Of a stretch of 64,000 nt of DNA, positions 17,940-26,339 are shown one piece after another; the first letter of the stretch is position 1; each line of letters opens with the position of its first letter. The notes beneath the pieces were generated by a model, which was not told where the DNA came from, did no database searches, and saw only the letters and a program-made list of their open reading frames with translations. The DNA comes from Flavobacterium poyangense (lineage in GTDB: Bacteria; Bacteroidota; Bacteroidia; Flavobacteriales; Flavobacteriaceae): positions 1-64,000 of the forward strand of contig NZ_JAALLN010000022.1 in NCBI RefSeq assembly GCF_011751075.1, given 5' to 3'. The position numbers and the translations under genes were made by a program.

Positions 17940-20042
17940 ATGAAGTATTATTTTACATTATTTTCGCTCGTTTTTTTAGTAACCTGCTCTGCTTTTTCTC
18001 AGGAAAAGGCCGTGAAGTATACGGTTTCGAGCGGAGAAACAATCAATCAAATTGCTCAAAAATTTAAGGTTACTCCTTATGATATTTACCAATTAAACCC
18101 GGACGCCAGAAAAGCATTGGCTCCAAATACCGTACTGTTAATTCCTACTAAATCAGATAAATCGGTAGCAACCAAAACAGAAGTAGCTTCTACAAAACCA
18201 AGTGCTTCCGGAAAAGTAATTACACATGAAGTACAGCCAAAAGAAACGCTTTTTGGGATAGAAAAAAAATATGGAGTTTCTGATGAGGCATTAAAAGCAG
18301 CCAATCCGTTTTTGGTAACGAATGGTTTGCAAATTGGTCAGACGCTTACTATTCCTTCAAAAGGAGCCGCAGTAAAAAGTACTGCTGCAGTAAGTGCTAA
18401 AGTCAATAAAGCACCGGCTCCTGAAAAATATATATATCACGATGTTTTGCAAAAAGAGACCAAATATTCTATCGCAAAACAATACAATACAACGGTTGAA
18501 GATTTAGAGAAGCGCAATCCGGAGATTGTTGCTAATTTAGCAGTTGGTCACAGGATTACGATTAAAGGAACTGCTCCAAAAACAGAGGAGACAGCTCTTG
18601 TGGTGGCCAAGGTAGCAAAAGCTGTTGAGCCTAAAAAAGAAGACAAACCTTCAAAAAAAGCAGTTACTTATATGGACTATCAGGTGAAACCAAAAGAAAC
18701 ACTTTATAGTTTGTCAAGAACGTTCCAGTTAACTCAGACCGAATTAACCGAATTAAATCCGTCACTTTCTGAAGGAGTAAAAGAAGGAATGGTTTTAAAA
18801 GTACCAACCGGATTCCTTGCACCGACTCCGATTATTGCGCAGCAAAAACCAATTGTAAAAGAAGGAGAGAAGTCAGCTGATGATTCCGAATTCGGAGCTA
18901 TAAAAGTGATTGAAAAAACAAAATCGGAAACAGTTGGTGCCAATCCTGAAGTGGTTGAACTGACTAAAAGAAGAGGACAAAATGACCGTAAAAAATTAGT
19001 TTTATTATTGCCTTTTAACCTGGCTAAAATGCAGGCGGATACGGTAAGTAGTACTAATAAAATTAAAAGTGATAAATTTTTGAATATGACTCTTGATTTT
19101 TATTCGGGAGCTATGATGGCGATTGATTCAGCTAAAGTTTTAAGATTACCAATTGATGTTTCGATTTATGATTCACAGGAAACAAAAAACACTTCAAATA
19201 CATTGACTTTAATTGCACAGAATAAGTTGCAGGATGCCAGTGCGGTTGTAGGGCCTTTTTATCAAAGTAATGCAGAAAGTACAGCTAATGCATTGCGTTC
19301 GTTTAATGTACCTGTAATTTCGCCATTATCAAAAGATGCAGCGAATCCAATTGACAATTTGTACCAGTCTATCCCAACAAATGATGTAGTTAAAAACGCT
19401 GTTTTTGATTATATGCGTGCTAAAAACGGAAACATTGTGGCGGTAGTTGATAAGAAAAAAGAATCGGTTGTTACCTATATTAAACAAAATCAAAAAGGAG
19501 TTGTTTTCGCTGCTTTGACAGAAACCGGAGGTTTAGATGTTGCAAACTTAAAAAGCTTGTTATTGCCTAACAGAATGAATTATGTTGTAATGGAAACTGC
19601 TAATACCGCTATGGTTAAAGCGACTATTAAAGCATTGATTGACGCGCAAAAAACCTGTCAGGTACAGTTGGTAATTTTAGAACCAAACAGTACTTTAGAT
19701 ACAGACGAAATTAGTTTTGAGAATTTAGTAAAATTGAAATTAATGTACCCTTCGGTAACGCGTGAAGGAAATGAACCGGGTGTTCAGATTTTTAAGAAAG
19801 AATATCGATTGAAAAATAAAGTAAATCCAAATACGTACGCTACTCGTGGATTTGATGTAACTTTTGATACCATGATGCGTTTGGTTCAGGGTAAAACGTA
19901 TCAGGAAACGGCAGATTTAATGACAACAGAACAAGCTGACAATAAATTTCAATATTACAAAAAAGAGGATGGCGGACACGCAAACAAAGGTGTTTACATT
20001 TTATATTACGATTCAGACTTAACTTTAAAAGTAGCCAATTAA
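17940..20042 (+). CDS. LysM repeat protein with periplasmic-binding-like C-terminal domain
   Basis: A 700-residue exported protein. The signal peptide ends near residue 20 (SAFSQ). Four LysM peptidoglycan-binding repeats follow at about 26-69, 94-139, 165-209 and 246-290, separated by Lys/Ala/Thr-rich linkers. Residues about 345-690 resemble a type I periplasmic binding protein (KKLVLLLPFNLAKM, then AVVGPFYQSNAESTANALRS and VPVISPLSKDA), similar to the LpoA-like or amino-acid-binding fold. It may sense or scaffold at the cell wall rather than feed a transporter, since no ABC permease is nearby. Its stop overlaps the next start by one base. Confidence 0.85.
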   Translation: MKYYFTLFSLVFLVTCSAFSQEKAVKYTVSSGETINQIAQKFKVTPYDIYQLNPDARKALAPNTVLLIPTKSDKSVATKTEVASTKPSASGKVITHEVQPKETLFGIEKKYGVSDEALKAANPFLVTNGLQIGQTLTIPSKGAAVKSTAAVSAKVNKAPAPEKYIYHDVLQKETKYSIAKQYNTTVEDLEKRNPEIVANLAVGHRITIKGTAPKTEETALVVAKVAKAVEPKKEDKPSKKAVTYMDYQVKPKETLYSLSRTFQLTQTELTELNPSLSEGVKEGMVLKVPTGFLAPTPIIAQQKPIVKEGEKSADDSEFGAIKVIEKTKSETVGANPEVVELTKRRGQNDRKKLVLLLPFNLAKMQADTVSSTNKIKSDKFLNMTLDFYSGAMMAIDSAKVLRLPIDVSIYDSQETKNTSNTLTLIAQNKLQDASAVVGPFYQSNAESTANALRSFNVPVISPLSKDAANPIDNLYQSIPTNDVVKNAVFDYMRAKNGNIVAVVDKKKESVVTYIKQNQKGVVFAALTETGGLDVANLKSLLLPNRMNYVVMETANTAMVKATIKALIDAQKTCQVQLVILEPNSTLDTDEISFENLVKLKLMYPSVTREGNEPGVQIFKKEYRLKNKVNPNTYATRGFDVTFDTMMRLVQGKTYQETADLMTTEQADNKFQYYKKEDGGHANKGVYILYYDSDLTLKVAN

Positions 20043-20443
20043 TGACATCAAAAGTAACCTATTTAGGAGATTTAAGAACAAAATCAATTCATGTGCAATC
20101 CGGTAGTGAAATCATTTCAGATGCACCAATAGATAATAACGGAAAAGGAGAAGCCTTTTCTCCAACCGACACCGTTGCCAATGCTTTAGCAAGTTGTATG
20201 ATGACAATTATGGGTATTAAAGCCCGTGATATGGAAATTAACATCAATGATTCTACAGCGGAAGTAACTAAAATAATGAACGCTGAACCAAGACGAATCG
20301 GAGCAATCGAAATTGTTTTTGAAATGAAAGGAACAACAGACGAGAAAAGCAAAACGATCTTAGAACGTGCTGCTATGACCTGTCCGGTTTTTTTGAGTCT
20401 GAATAGTGAAATTGAAAAGAAAATTAGTTTTAACTGGAACTAA
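20042..20443 (+). CDS. OsmC family protein
   Basis: A 133-residue OsmC/Ohr-superfamily protein. The two redox cysteines are visible in ASCMMTIMGIKA (about residue 52) and MTCPVFLSLN (about 114), the spacing expected for the peroxidase active site. It is cytoplasmic and probably reduces organic hydroperoxides with a dithiol partner. The start ATG overlaps the stop of the LysM gene (20,040-20,044), so the two are translationally coupled. Confidence 0.92.
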   Translation: MTSKVTYLGDLRTKSIHVQSGSEIISDAPIDNNGKGEAFSPTDTVANALASCMMTIMGIKARDMEININDSTAEVTKIMNAEPRRIGAIEIVFEMKGTTDEKSKTILERAAMTCPVFLSLNSEIEKKISFNWN

Positions 20444-20463
20444 TTTTTAAGATTATATTTTTT

Positions 20464-20497
20464 AGAAAGCCTTTCGTAACAACGAAAGGCTTTTTAT
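20464..20497 (+). terminator. Terminator after the OsmC gene
   Basis: A perfect 12-bp stem, aaagcctttcgt / acgaaaggcttt (20,466-20,477 / 20,482-20,493), followed by T-rich sequence. Confidence 0.9.
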
Positions 20498-20599
20498 TTT
20501 GTGTCTGTGGCTACGGGAGTTTTGCGATTGCATTTTGTTTTTTATAGGACAGAAGAAATAGATTTTATGAGTTACGGTTATAGGAATAGTGTAAAGGAA

Positions 20600-20926
20600 T
20601 TAACTCTCATAGCTTTTTAGTTTTTCTTCCAGTTGTCTGTTTTTTTCTTGTAACAATTCGATGTGGTCCATTATAAATTTAGGAATTGTAAATGTTTCTG
20701 CCTTAAGGGGATATTCATTGCTACTATTGCAGATCGTATCAATCTCATATATATCTTCTTTTTCTAAGCCTAAATGTTTTGCAAGTTTAGTCCATTCGGC
20801 TTCGGATATTTTCTTTAAACCATTTTCTCTCCTGGAATAATTTGCTTGTGACATTCCAACTAAATCTGCCAATTCTTCCTGAGAAAAACCTTTGTTCAGT
20901 CTGGCATTTAATAATTTTTTCTTCAT
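20600..20926 (-). CDS. Small XRE-family (Cro/CI-type HTH) regulator
   Basis: A 108-residue DNA-binding protein. Residues about 8-60 are a Cro/CI helix-turn-helix (GFSQEELADLVGMSQANYSRRE with EWTKLAKHLGLEKEDIYE). The C-terminus (about 85-105) is a short coiled coil (HIELLQEKNRQLEEKLKS), probably for dimerisation. There is no toxin or phage gene beside it, so it is not obviously an antitoxin or repressor of a mobile element. It diverges from the S41 peptidase gene across a 266-bp gap. Confidence 0.85.
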   Translation of the reverse strand: MKKKLLNARLNKGFSQEELADLVGMSQANYSRRENGLKKISEAEWTKLAKHLGLEKEDIYEIDTICNSSNEYPLKAETFTIPKFIMDHIELLQEKNRQLEEKLKSYES

Positions 20927-21060
20927 TAAAGATATAGTTTAATAGGATTGATGATAATCTGTTTTTTTATGATTATACGTAACGTAAATCTGATGAAATA
21001 GCAATATATGCGGGTAAAAATAAAGATTGTAATTTTGTTAAATTCAAAAAAAAAGTTAAA

Positions 21061-21074
21061 TGTCCTCGAACACA
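21061..21074. promoter_or_regulatory. Single LacI-like operator box (weak)
   Basis: TGTCCTCGAACACA matches the box TGTGCTCGAACACA found at the three PUL operators in 13 of 14 bases. It stands alone, without the second box or the shared promoter geometry, about 120 bp before the S41 peptidase start. It may be chance or a minor regulon member. Confidence 0.35.
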
Positions 21075-21192
21075 TCTATTGAATTTTCTGTATAATATTC
21101 GCATGATTTTGCATAAGGATGTTTTTTGTAATCCTATATTTTTACTTATTATAATTATTTCTAATGTGTTAATTTTTTTATTTGATTAAGTT

Positions 21193-22839
21193 ATGAATGT
21201 AAGAGTTTCAATTATTTGTTTTTTATTTTATTTGAATACGTCATTTGGACAAAGCTTAGAAGATAAGCGCGATTCTATTCCGTTTCAAAAGGAAGCGGTT
21301 TTTTGCAAAGTTTGGGGGTTCTTAAAATATTATCATCCCAATGTGGCTAGAGGAAAGTATAATTGGGACGAGCAGTTTCTGACTCAGTTGCCCTTAATTC
21401 AAAAAGCCAAAAACAAAGAGGAAATATCCTTAATCTATCTTAACTGGATTATTAGTCTTGGTGATGTAAAAAAGCAGAATATTTCCGAAGAAAAAGAGGA
21501 TTCCAAATACTTTACTAAAAATTTAGATTTAGCATGGCTTGGTAATGAGCACTATTTTAATGCTGCTGTTGTGGAGAAGTTGCAGTTTATTAAAAACAAC
21601 CGATATCAGGGAAAACCTTTCTATGTGGACAGAGCAAAGACAGGCAATATTTTGATGATTAATGAGAAAATGTATAAAGAAGCATTGTATCCGGAAACCA
21701 ATATGAGAATTCTCAATCTTTGCAGATACTGGAATACTGTAGAATATTTTTTCCCATATAAATATATGACAGATCAGAAATGGGAGGATGTACTACCAGA
21801 AATGATTGGCAAATTTGTGCTGGTTAAAAATGAATTGGATTACAATTTAGCAATGTTGGAAACAGTGGTGAAAACTGATGACGCCCATGGCGTATTTATA
21901 ACCGATAAAACGGCCGGCTTTTTTGGACAATTGTTTTTTCCTGCTACCTTAAAAATAATTGAAGGGAAGGCAATAGTAACAGGTATTCCCAATGATTCAT
22001 TAGCAAAAATCAACGATTTAAAAGTGGGAGATATCATCGAGGAAATAGATGGCGTACCGATCGCCACAATTATAAAAAACAAATTAAAATATTTAAGCGG
22101 TTCTAACAAAGATGGCAAATTAAGAGGTACCTATTATTATTTAGCTAATGGAAGTACAAATACGGTTGATGTAGTATTGTCTCGCAATTCTGATACACTT
22201 CGAAAAAAGGTATCCCGATATCCGTATTATGCGATCTATAAAAGGGAAATTTCATCTGAAAAATATAAATTTCTGGAAGATGGTATTGGTTATGTAGACA
22301 TGTCAGCTTTGCAAATGCCAGATGTTGACAAAATGATGAAACAATTTGAAAACGCAAAAGGAATAATTATTGACATACGCAATTACCCTAATTTTCTTCC
22401 TTATGTTTTGGCGCGAAGATTTATAAAGAAAAGTAAAGACTGTATCAATCTTATTGAACCTGATTTTACATACCCGGGCAGATTTCACCACAGAAAAACA
22501 ATAACGATTGACCCTTTAAAAAACTATTTTAAAGGTAAAGTGGTCTTATTAGTTAATGAGCAGACACAAAGTAGAGCCGAGTTTAGCACTATGTTATTAC
22601 AGGCAGGGGATAATGTAATCACAGTGGGTAGTCAGACAGCCGGAGCTGACGGGAATGTTTCGGATTTTTATTTTTTAAAAGACAGATCTATTTTGTCCGG
22701 AACCGGTATTTTTTACCCGGACGGTACAGAAACACAAAGAAAAGGTGTAAAAGTAGATATAGAAGTGAAACCTACTATAAAAGGAATTCAATCCGGTGTA
22801 GATGAAGTTCTTCAAAAGGGCATTGAACAAATAAAATAA
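21193..22839 (+). CDS. S41 family peptidase with PDZ domain
   Basis: A 548-residue exported serine peptidase of the C-terminal processing/tricorn-like S41 family. The signal peptide ends near residue 19 (NTSFGQ). A PDZ-like segment is at about 255-330 (LKVGDIIEEIDGVPI). The protease core (about 355-530) contains IGYVDMSALQ, the candidate nucleophile serine in QTQSRAEFSTMLLQ, and VGSQTAGADGNVS after it. The N-terminal part (about 25-230, with VWGFLKYYHPNV and LCRYWNTVEYFFPYKY) is a helical domain common in Bacteroidota homologues. No operon partner. Substrate unknown. Confidence 0.88.
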   Translation: MNVRVSIICFLFYLNTSFGQSLEDKRDSIPFQKEAVFCKVWGFLKYYHPNVARGKYNWDEQFLTQLPLIQKAKNKEEISLIYLNWIISLGDVKKQNISEEKEDSKYFTKNLDLAWLGNEHYFNAAVVEKLQFIKNNRYQGKPFYVDRAKTGNILMINEKMYKEALYPETNMRILNLCRYWNTVEYFFPYKYMTDQKWEDVLPEMIGKFVLVKNELDYNLAMLETVVKTDDAHGVFITDKTAGFFGQLFFPATLKIIEGKAIVTGIPNDSLAKINDLKVGDIIEEIDGVPIATIIKNKLKYLSGSNKDGKLRGTYYYLANGSTNTVDVVLSRNSDTLRKKVSRYPYYAIYKREISSEKYKFLEDGIGYVDMSALQMPDVDKMMKQFENAKGIIIDIRNYPNFLPYVLARRFIKKSKDCINLIEPDFTYPGRFHHRKTITIDPLKNYFKGKVVLLVNEQTQSRAEFSTMLLQAGDNVITVGSQTAGADGNVSDFYFLKDRSILSGTGIFYPDGTETQRKGVKVDIEVKPTIKGIQSGVDEVLQKGIEQIK

Positions 22840-22933
22840 TGAGGCAGTTTCTGGATTGTGAAGTGGTTACTTAACCTGATTCGTCTTATCCTAGTTTGTA
22901 GAATTGCCTTTTAATTGTCAATGACGCAGGAGA

Positions 22934-22950
22934 CCCGAGCGATAGCGAAC
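22934..22950. repeat. 17-bp dispersed motif cccgagcgatagcgaac
   Basis: This 17-mer recurs as an exact reverse complement at 49,664-49,680 inside another intergenic element, and a degenerate version lies near 14,948-14,962. It belongs to the dispersed intergenic repeats rather than to any gene. Confidence 0.6.
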
Positions 22951-22978
22951 AGGCGAGGTAAATAGCACTTGATACTTT

Positions 22979-23022
22979 ATTCATTCATTCATTCATTCAT
23001 TCATTCATTCATTCATTCATTC
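22979..23022. repeat. Perfect tetranucleotide microsatellite (ATTC)11
   Basis: Eleven uninterrupted ATTC units (44 bp) lie in the gap between convergent genes (S41 peptidase and GH109-like). Such a tract is prone to slippage. It is 140 bp from either coding region and not in an obvious promoter. Confidence 0.95.
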
Positions 23023-23038
23023 ATAATTACCGTAAAAT

Positions 23039-23140
23039 TGTCATTTCGACTTTAGGAGAAATCACAACAGGAATTCTATACAGCATATCGCCAATCTTTG
23101 TCGATTTACTAGTGCGATTTCTCCTAAAGTCGAAATGACA
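23039..23140. repeat. REP-like palindromic intergenic element, copy 2
   Basis: Perfect 25-base arms (23,039-23,063 / 23,116-23,140) flank a centre containing ccaatctttgtcgatttactag. The arms differ from those of copy 1 but pair exactly. The gap 22,840-23,226 also holds the ATTC microsatellite, the 17-bp motif and a terminator. Confidence 0.88.
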
Positions 23141-23172
23141 TGTTAGAAAACACTGCGAGTTTTCCAGCCAAA

Positions 23173-23206
23173 AAAAGGGCATCTAATTCAATTAAGATGC
23201 CCTTTC
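23173..23206 (-). terminator. Terminator of the GH109-like gene
   Basis: The stem agggcatct / agatgccct has a T run on the minus strand and lies about 20 bp after the stop codon at 23,227. It closes the first PUL operon. Confidence 0.88.
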
Positions 23207-23226
23207 TCACTAACTAACCAATATAT

Positions 23227-24606
23227 TTACTTTGAAAACTCAAGTTTTTGTAGTTTGTTCCAACCTCCACGTGTGAAATCAGGGATTTCTACAGGAGCTG
23301 AATTATTGTCAAGAGAAATTTCTGTTAACGGACCTAAGCAAGACCATTCTGCTAAATCGTAAACGTCCATATCTAGTGGCAATCCTTTTTGAAGGCAGTA
23401 GATTAATCGGTAGTCCATTACGAAATCCATTCCGCCGTGACCACCTACTTTTTTAGCCTGCTCTTCGATATCTTTTACAATCGGGTGTTTGTATTTTTCC
23501 ATCAATGCTTTTTTAACTTCTGCTGGAACAAAAGAGTGTGCATTTAATTTTTCATGATTTGGTTTTACATCATCTCCTAATTCTTTACCGTCTAAAGCGT
23601 ACCCTTCTAATGGATATTTATTGGCAAAACCTTTAGTTCCGCTCAATTGATACATTCTGCTGTACGGACGAGGAGAAGTAACGTCATGCTGAATGTGGAT
23701 TGTTTTTCCATTTTCAGTACGAATCATAGTCATGGTGTGATCTCCATTTCTAAAATCTTTAATTTCTTTTCCTGATTTTTCTTTGATATAAGCAGGGTTT
23801 CCAACTGCTTTTGTGTCCATAGAAACCAGGAAATTCATTTTATCACCACGGTGAATATTTAGTGCTTGACAAGCTGGTCCCATACCGTGAGTAGCGTAAA
23901 TATCACCACGATGTTTAATATTGTAATCCATTCTCCAGTTGTTCCAGTACTCTCCCCAGAAAGGTTGTAAGCCATGAATATATGAACCTTCAGCATGAAG
24001 AATTTCTCCAAATACACCTTGCTGTGCCATGTTTAATGTCGTAAGTTCGAAGAAGTCATACACACAGTTTTCAAGTTGCATACAGTGCTTACGTGTCTTT
24101 TCAGACGTATCGATAAGCTCCCAGATTTCTTTCATTGTCATCGCACCCGGAACTTCTATGGCTACGTGTTTACCGTCTTTCATAGCCTGAACACCAATCA
24201 TCGCATGGTGTTTCCAGTCTGTTGCGATGTATACTAAATCTACATTTGGTAATGCAGTAACTTTTTTCCATCCATTTTCATCACCATAAAATTCCTGTGC
24301 TTTTGGAAGTCCTGCTTTGGTTAAGATTTCGTTTGCTTTAGAGGTATTTTCCTGTGTCATATCACATAATGCGACAATTTCAACACCCGGTATATGTGTC
24401 ATGCGTTCTACTGCTCCCGGACCACGCATTCCAAGACCAATAAAGGCCACGCGAACGGTCGGTATTGGCGTAGCGGCCAGACGTAAAACATCGGTTTGGC
24501 CTTTTGCGCGTGATGGAGTTTTGGTTTTAATCATTTGCGCCGATACAATTGCTCCACAAAACAAAATGCATACGGTTAAAATGAATTTTAAATTACTAGT
24601 TTTCAT
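23227..24606 (-). CDS. Gfo/Idh/MocA-type protein, GH109-like glycosidase
   Basis: A 459-residue exported protein with signal peptide (ending about residue 23, IVSAQ). The Rossmann motif VAFIGLGMRGPG (about 53-64) binds NAD. Downstream blocks YATHGMGPACQALNIHRGD, VKDIEEQAKKVGGHGGMDF and DVYDLAEWSCLGPLTEIS match GH109 alpha-N-acetylgalactosaminidases as I recall them; these use bound NAD+ in a redox-assisted hydrolysis. The predicted role is removal of terminal GalNAc (or a related sugar) from glycans in the periplasm. It is the last gene of the SusCD-DUF3472 operon. Related NAD-dependent families have other sugars, so specificity is inferred. Confidence 0.85.
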   Translation of the reverse strand: MKTSNLKFILTVCILFCGAIVSAQMIKTKTPSRAKGQTDVLRLAATPIPTVRVAFIGLGMRGPGAVERMTHIPGVEIVALCDMTQENTSKANEILTKAGLPKAQEFYGDENGWKKVTALPNVDLVYIATDWKHHAMIGVQAMKDGKHVAIEVPGAMTMKEIWELIDTSEKTRKHCMQLENCVYDFFELTTLNMAQQGVFGEILHAEGSYIHGLQPFWGEYWNNWRMDYNIKHRGDIYATHGMGPACQALNIHRGDKMNFLVSMDTKAVGNPAYIKEKSGKEIKDFRNGDHTMTMIRTENGKTIHIQHDVTSPRPYSRMYQLSGTKGFANKYPLEGYALDGKELGDDVKPNHEKLNAHSFVPAEVKKALMEKYKHPIVKDIEEQAKKVGGHGGMDFVMDYRLIYCLQKGLPLDMDVYDLAEWSCLGPLTEISLDNNSAPVEIPDFTRGGWNKLQKLEFSK

Positions 24607-24883
24607 AATTAATTTGATTTAAATGATTTGATAATCTGTAATTGGATTATCGGTACTATTTTAATTTTTAATCTGTTAGTTGTACTTGTTCTCTATCATA
24701 ATAGAAGCGATTTTTTGAGAATGAAAAGAGGATCACTTATTTTAAATCTTATAGTTTAACTATGTGAAAGAAGCGTGTTTCTTTTTTAAACTCCTTTTTT
24801 TAAATAAAATCTATGGTTCTATATGTTATAAAAAAATACAAATTACATCTAACAGGTTAACTTTTATTTTTTCTGTCAATTAC

Positions 24884-26227
24884 CTATGGCAAAGCAGTGA
24901 AATTTATTTCCGGCTTTTTATTCGTTAACGGTCTTGTAAAGGTAGTTTTTGGCGTTACAAAATCATTAAAGAAACCTCCGTTTTTCAGAAAGAAAGAACC
25001 GTTTTCTGAACCACCTGCAAAATCCATTCTGTATTCTTTAGCTCCCGTATTGTCGTTTGTGAATCGAGCGGTATTAATTTCAGTCCAACTTCCTTTATCA
25101 TCACAAACCCACTGATTGTTGAATAAAACTTTACGAGAAAAATCTCCTTGTTCCGGAACAAAATTCTCTAAAAAGGAGTGAAATCTTTTTAGGTAGGTAT
25201 TGGTCTCAGGACGGTTAAAACTTGCAATTAAGGACCATTTTCCTAACTCTGGTGCGTAAAAATAAGCGGTGTAAGTAGTGGTATTGTTTCCTGCCGGAGT
25301 TCCACGAAGTAAAAACTTGTAGGTCGTTCCCGCTTTCCAATTGTATTTTAAGTAACTCTGTCCACCTGAACCTTCATTTCCGAATTCTCCCGTGTACACG
25401 TTTTCTCCTTTTTTCAACATTTTGATTTTATGCGAATCAGGAATACTGTTCGGATCATCGGTAGTAAACGGACTCCATACCGAAAACAAAACTCTTCGTT
25501 CTGTTGCAGAGTTCACCTGAATTCCAAAATAACCTTCACCAAAACCATTCGCCATAAAATAAGAACCTATTTTGTCTTCATTCTCAGGAATTGTCAACTC
25601 ATTGTAATACCATTCGATATTGCTGGTTTCCGGTACCTGATAGTTTAAGTGAACAGATGGGCCACGTCTTCCCCAGTGATAAAAGCTGCCTTCGTTATTT
25701 GGTACATAAGCTATTTTGCCTTCATAATCAGCACTTGCAATCGTTAGACGACTAATAGACGGAAAACGATCGCCTGTTTTGCTGATTCCTTTTATTTTGA
25801 CTGCAACATAACCGGCTTGTTTAATGGCCCAGGTTCCGGCAATAACTGCTTTTTTTGTGGTAGTGAAACTTACTTTTTTGGACTCGTTGTTGATTGAAAA
25901 TTCTACTTCAGATTTTCCATTTACTTCAACAGATTCTTCTACGGTAATTTGGAATGTTCCGGCTTTTGCAATTTTAAAATAAGCGGTAAAAAACTCACTG
26001 GAATCGGTCCAGTTTTCTATACCGTTGTCTGTAATGGTGTTGTTTCCATCCAGATGTTTAGAGCTATAAGCATTCCCGCCAAGCGGAAGGGAAATTTTTG
26101 TTTTTGGGTTTGTTAGTAGAGTTTCGCTTCCCGGTGGTGTATTGTTCTGTGATGAATCATCATTATTGCTGGCGCAGGAAAACGATACTAAAGAGGTGGC
26201 AAGAAACAGGTAAAATATATTTTTCAT
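24884..26227 (-). CDS. DUF3472/DUF5077-like lipoprotein of the PUL
   Basis: A 447-residue lipoprotein (LVSFSC, Cys 18). The N-terminal part (about 45-165) looks like a carbohydrate-binding-like DUF5077 beta-sandwich (GTFQITVEESVEVNGKSEVE). The larger C-terminal part (about 170-440) has the DUF3472 patterns (NEGSFYHWGRRGPSVHLNYQ, VLFSVWSPFTTDDP, TYKFLLRGTP). DUF3472 has no proven function but is common in polysaccharide loci; a surface glycan-binding role is plausible. It is third in the operon after SusC and SusD, with a hairpin before it at 26,276-26,307. Confidence 0.8.
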   Translation of the reverse strand: MKNIFYLFLATSLVSFSCASNNDDSSQNNTPPGSETLLTNPKTKISLPLGGNAYSSKHLDGNNTITDNGIENWTDSSEFFTAYFKIAKAGTFQITVEESVEVNGKSEVEFSINNESKKVSFTTTKKAVIAGTWAIKQAGYVAVKIKGISKTGDRFPSISRLTIASADYEGKIAYVPNNEGSFYHWGRRGPSVHLNYQVPETSNIEWYYNELTIPENEDKIGSYFMANGFGEGYFGIQVNSATERRVLFSVWSPFTTDDPNSIPDSHKIKMLKKGENVYTGEFGNEGSGGQSYLKYNWKAGTTYKFLLRGTPAGNNTTTYTAYFYAPELGKWSLIASFNRPETNTYLKRFHSFLENFVPEQGDFSRKVLFNNQWVCDDKGSWTEINTARFTNDNTGAKEYRMDFAGGSENGSFFLKNGGFFNDFVTPKTTFTRPLTNKKPEINFTALP

Positions 26228-26275
26228 TATTTGAGGTTGTTATAGGATTATGGTTTATAAGCTATTTTAAAAACA

Positions 26276-26307
26276 ACCTCTCTAATAGTTTATTTAATTA
26301 GAGAGGT
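26276..26307 (-). terminator. Hairpin between susD-like gene and DUF3472 gene
   Basis: A perfect 11-bp stem, acctctctaat / attagagaggt (26,276-26,286 / 26,297-26,307), is followed on the minus strand by tgtttttaaaa. It is an internal terminator or processing/stability hairpin that could lower expression of the two downstream genes relative to SusCD. Confidence 0.65.
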
Positions 26308-26339
26308 CGTAAACAAACAAAAAACAAATATTTAAACGT

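Noticed and set aside
20600..20926. Phage repressor or antitoxin role for the XRE protein
   Set aside because: No phage, integrase or toxin gene lies nearby; only a generic regulator call is supported.
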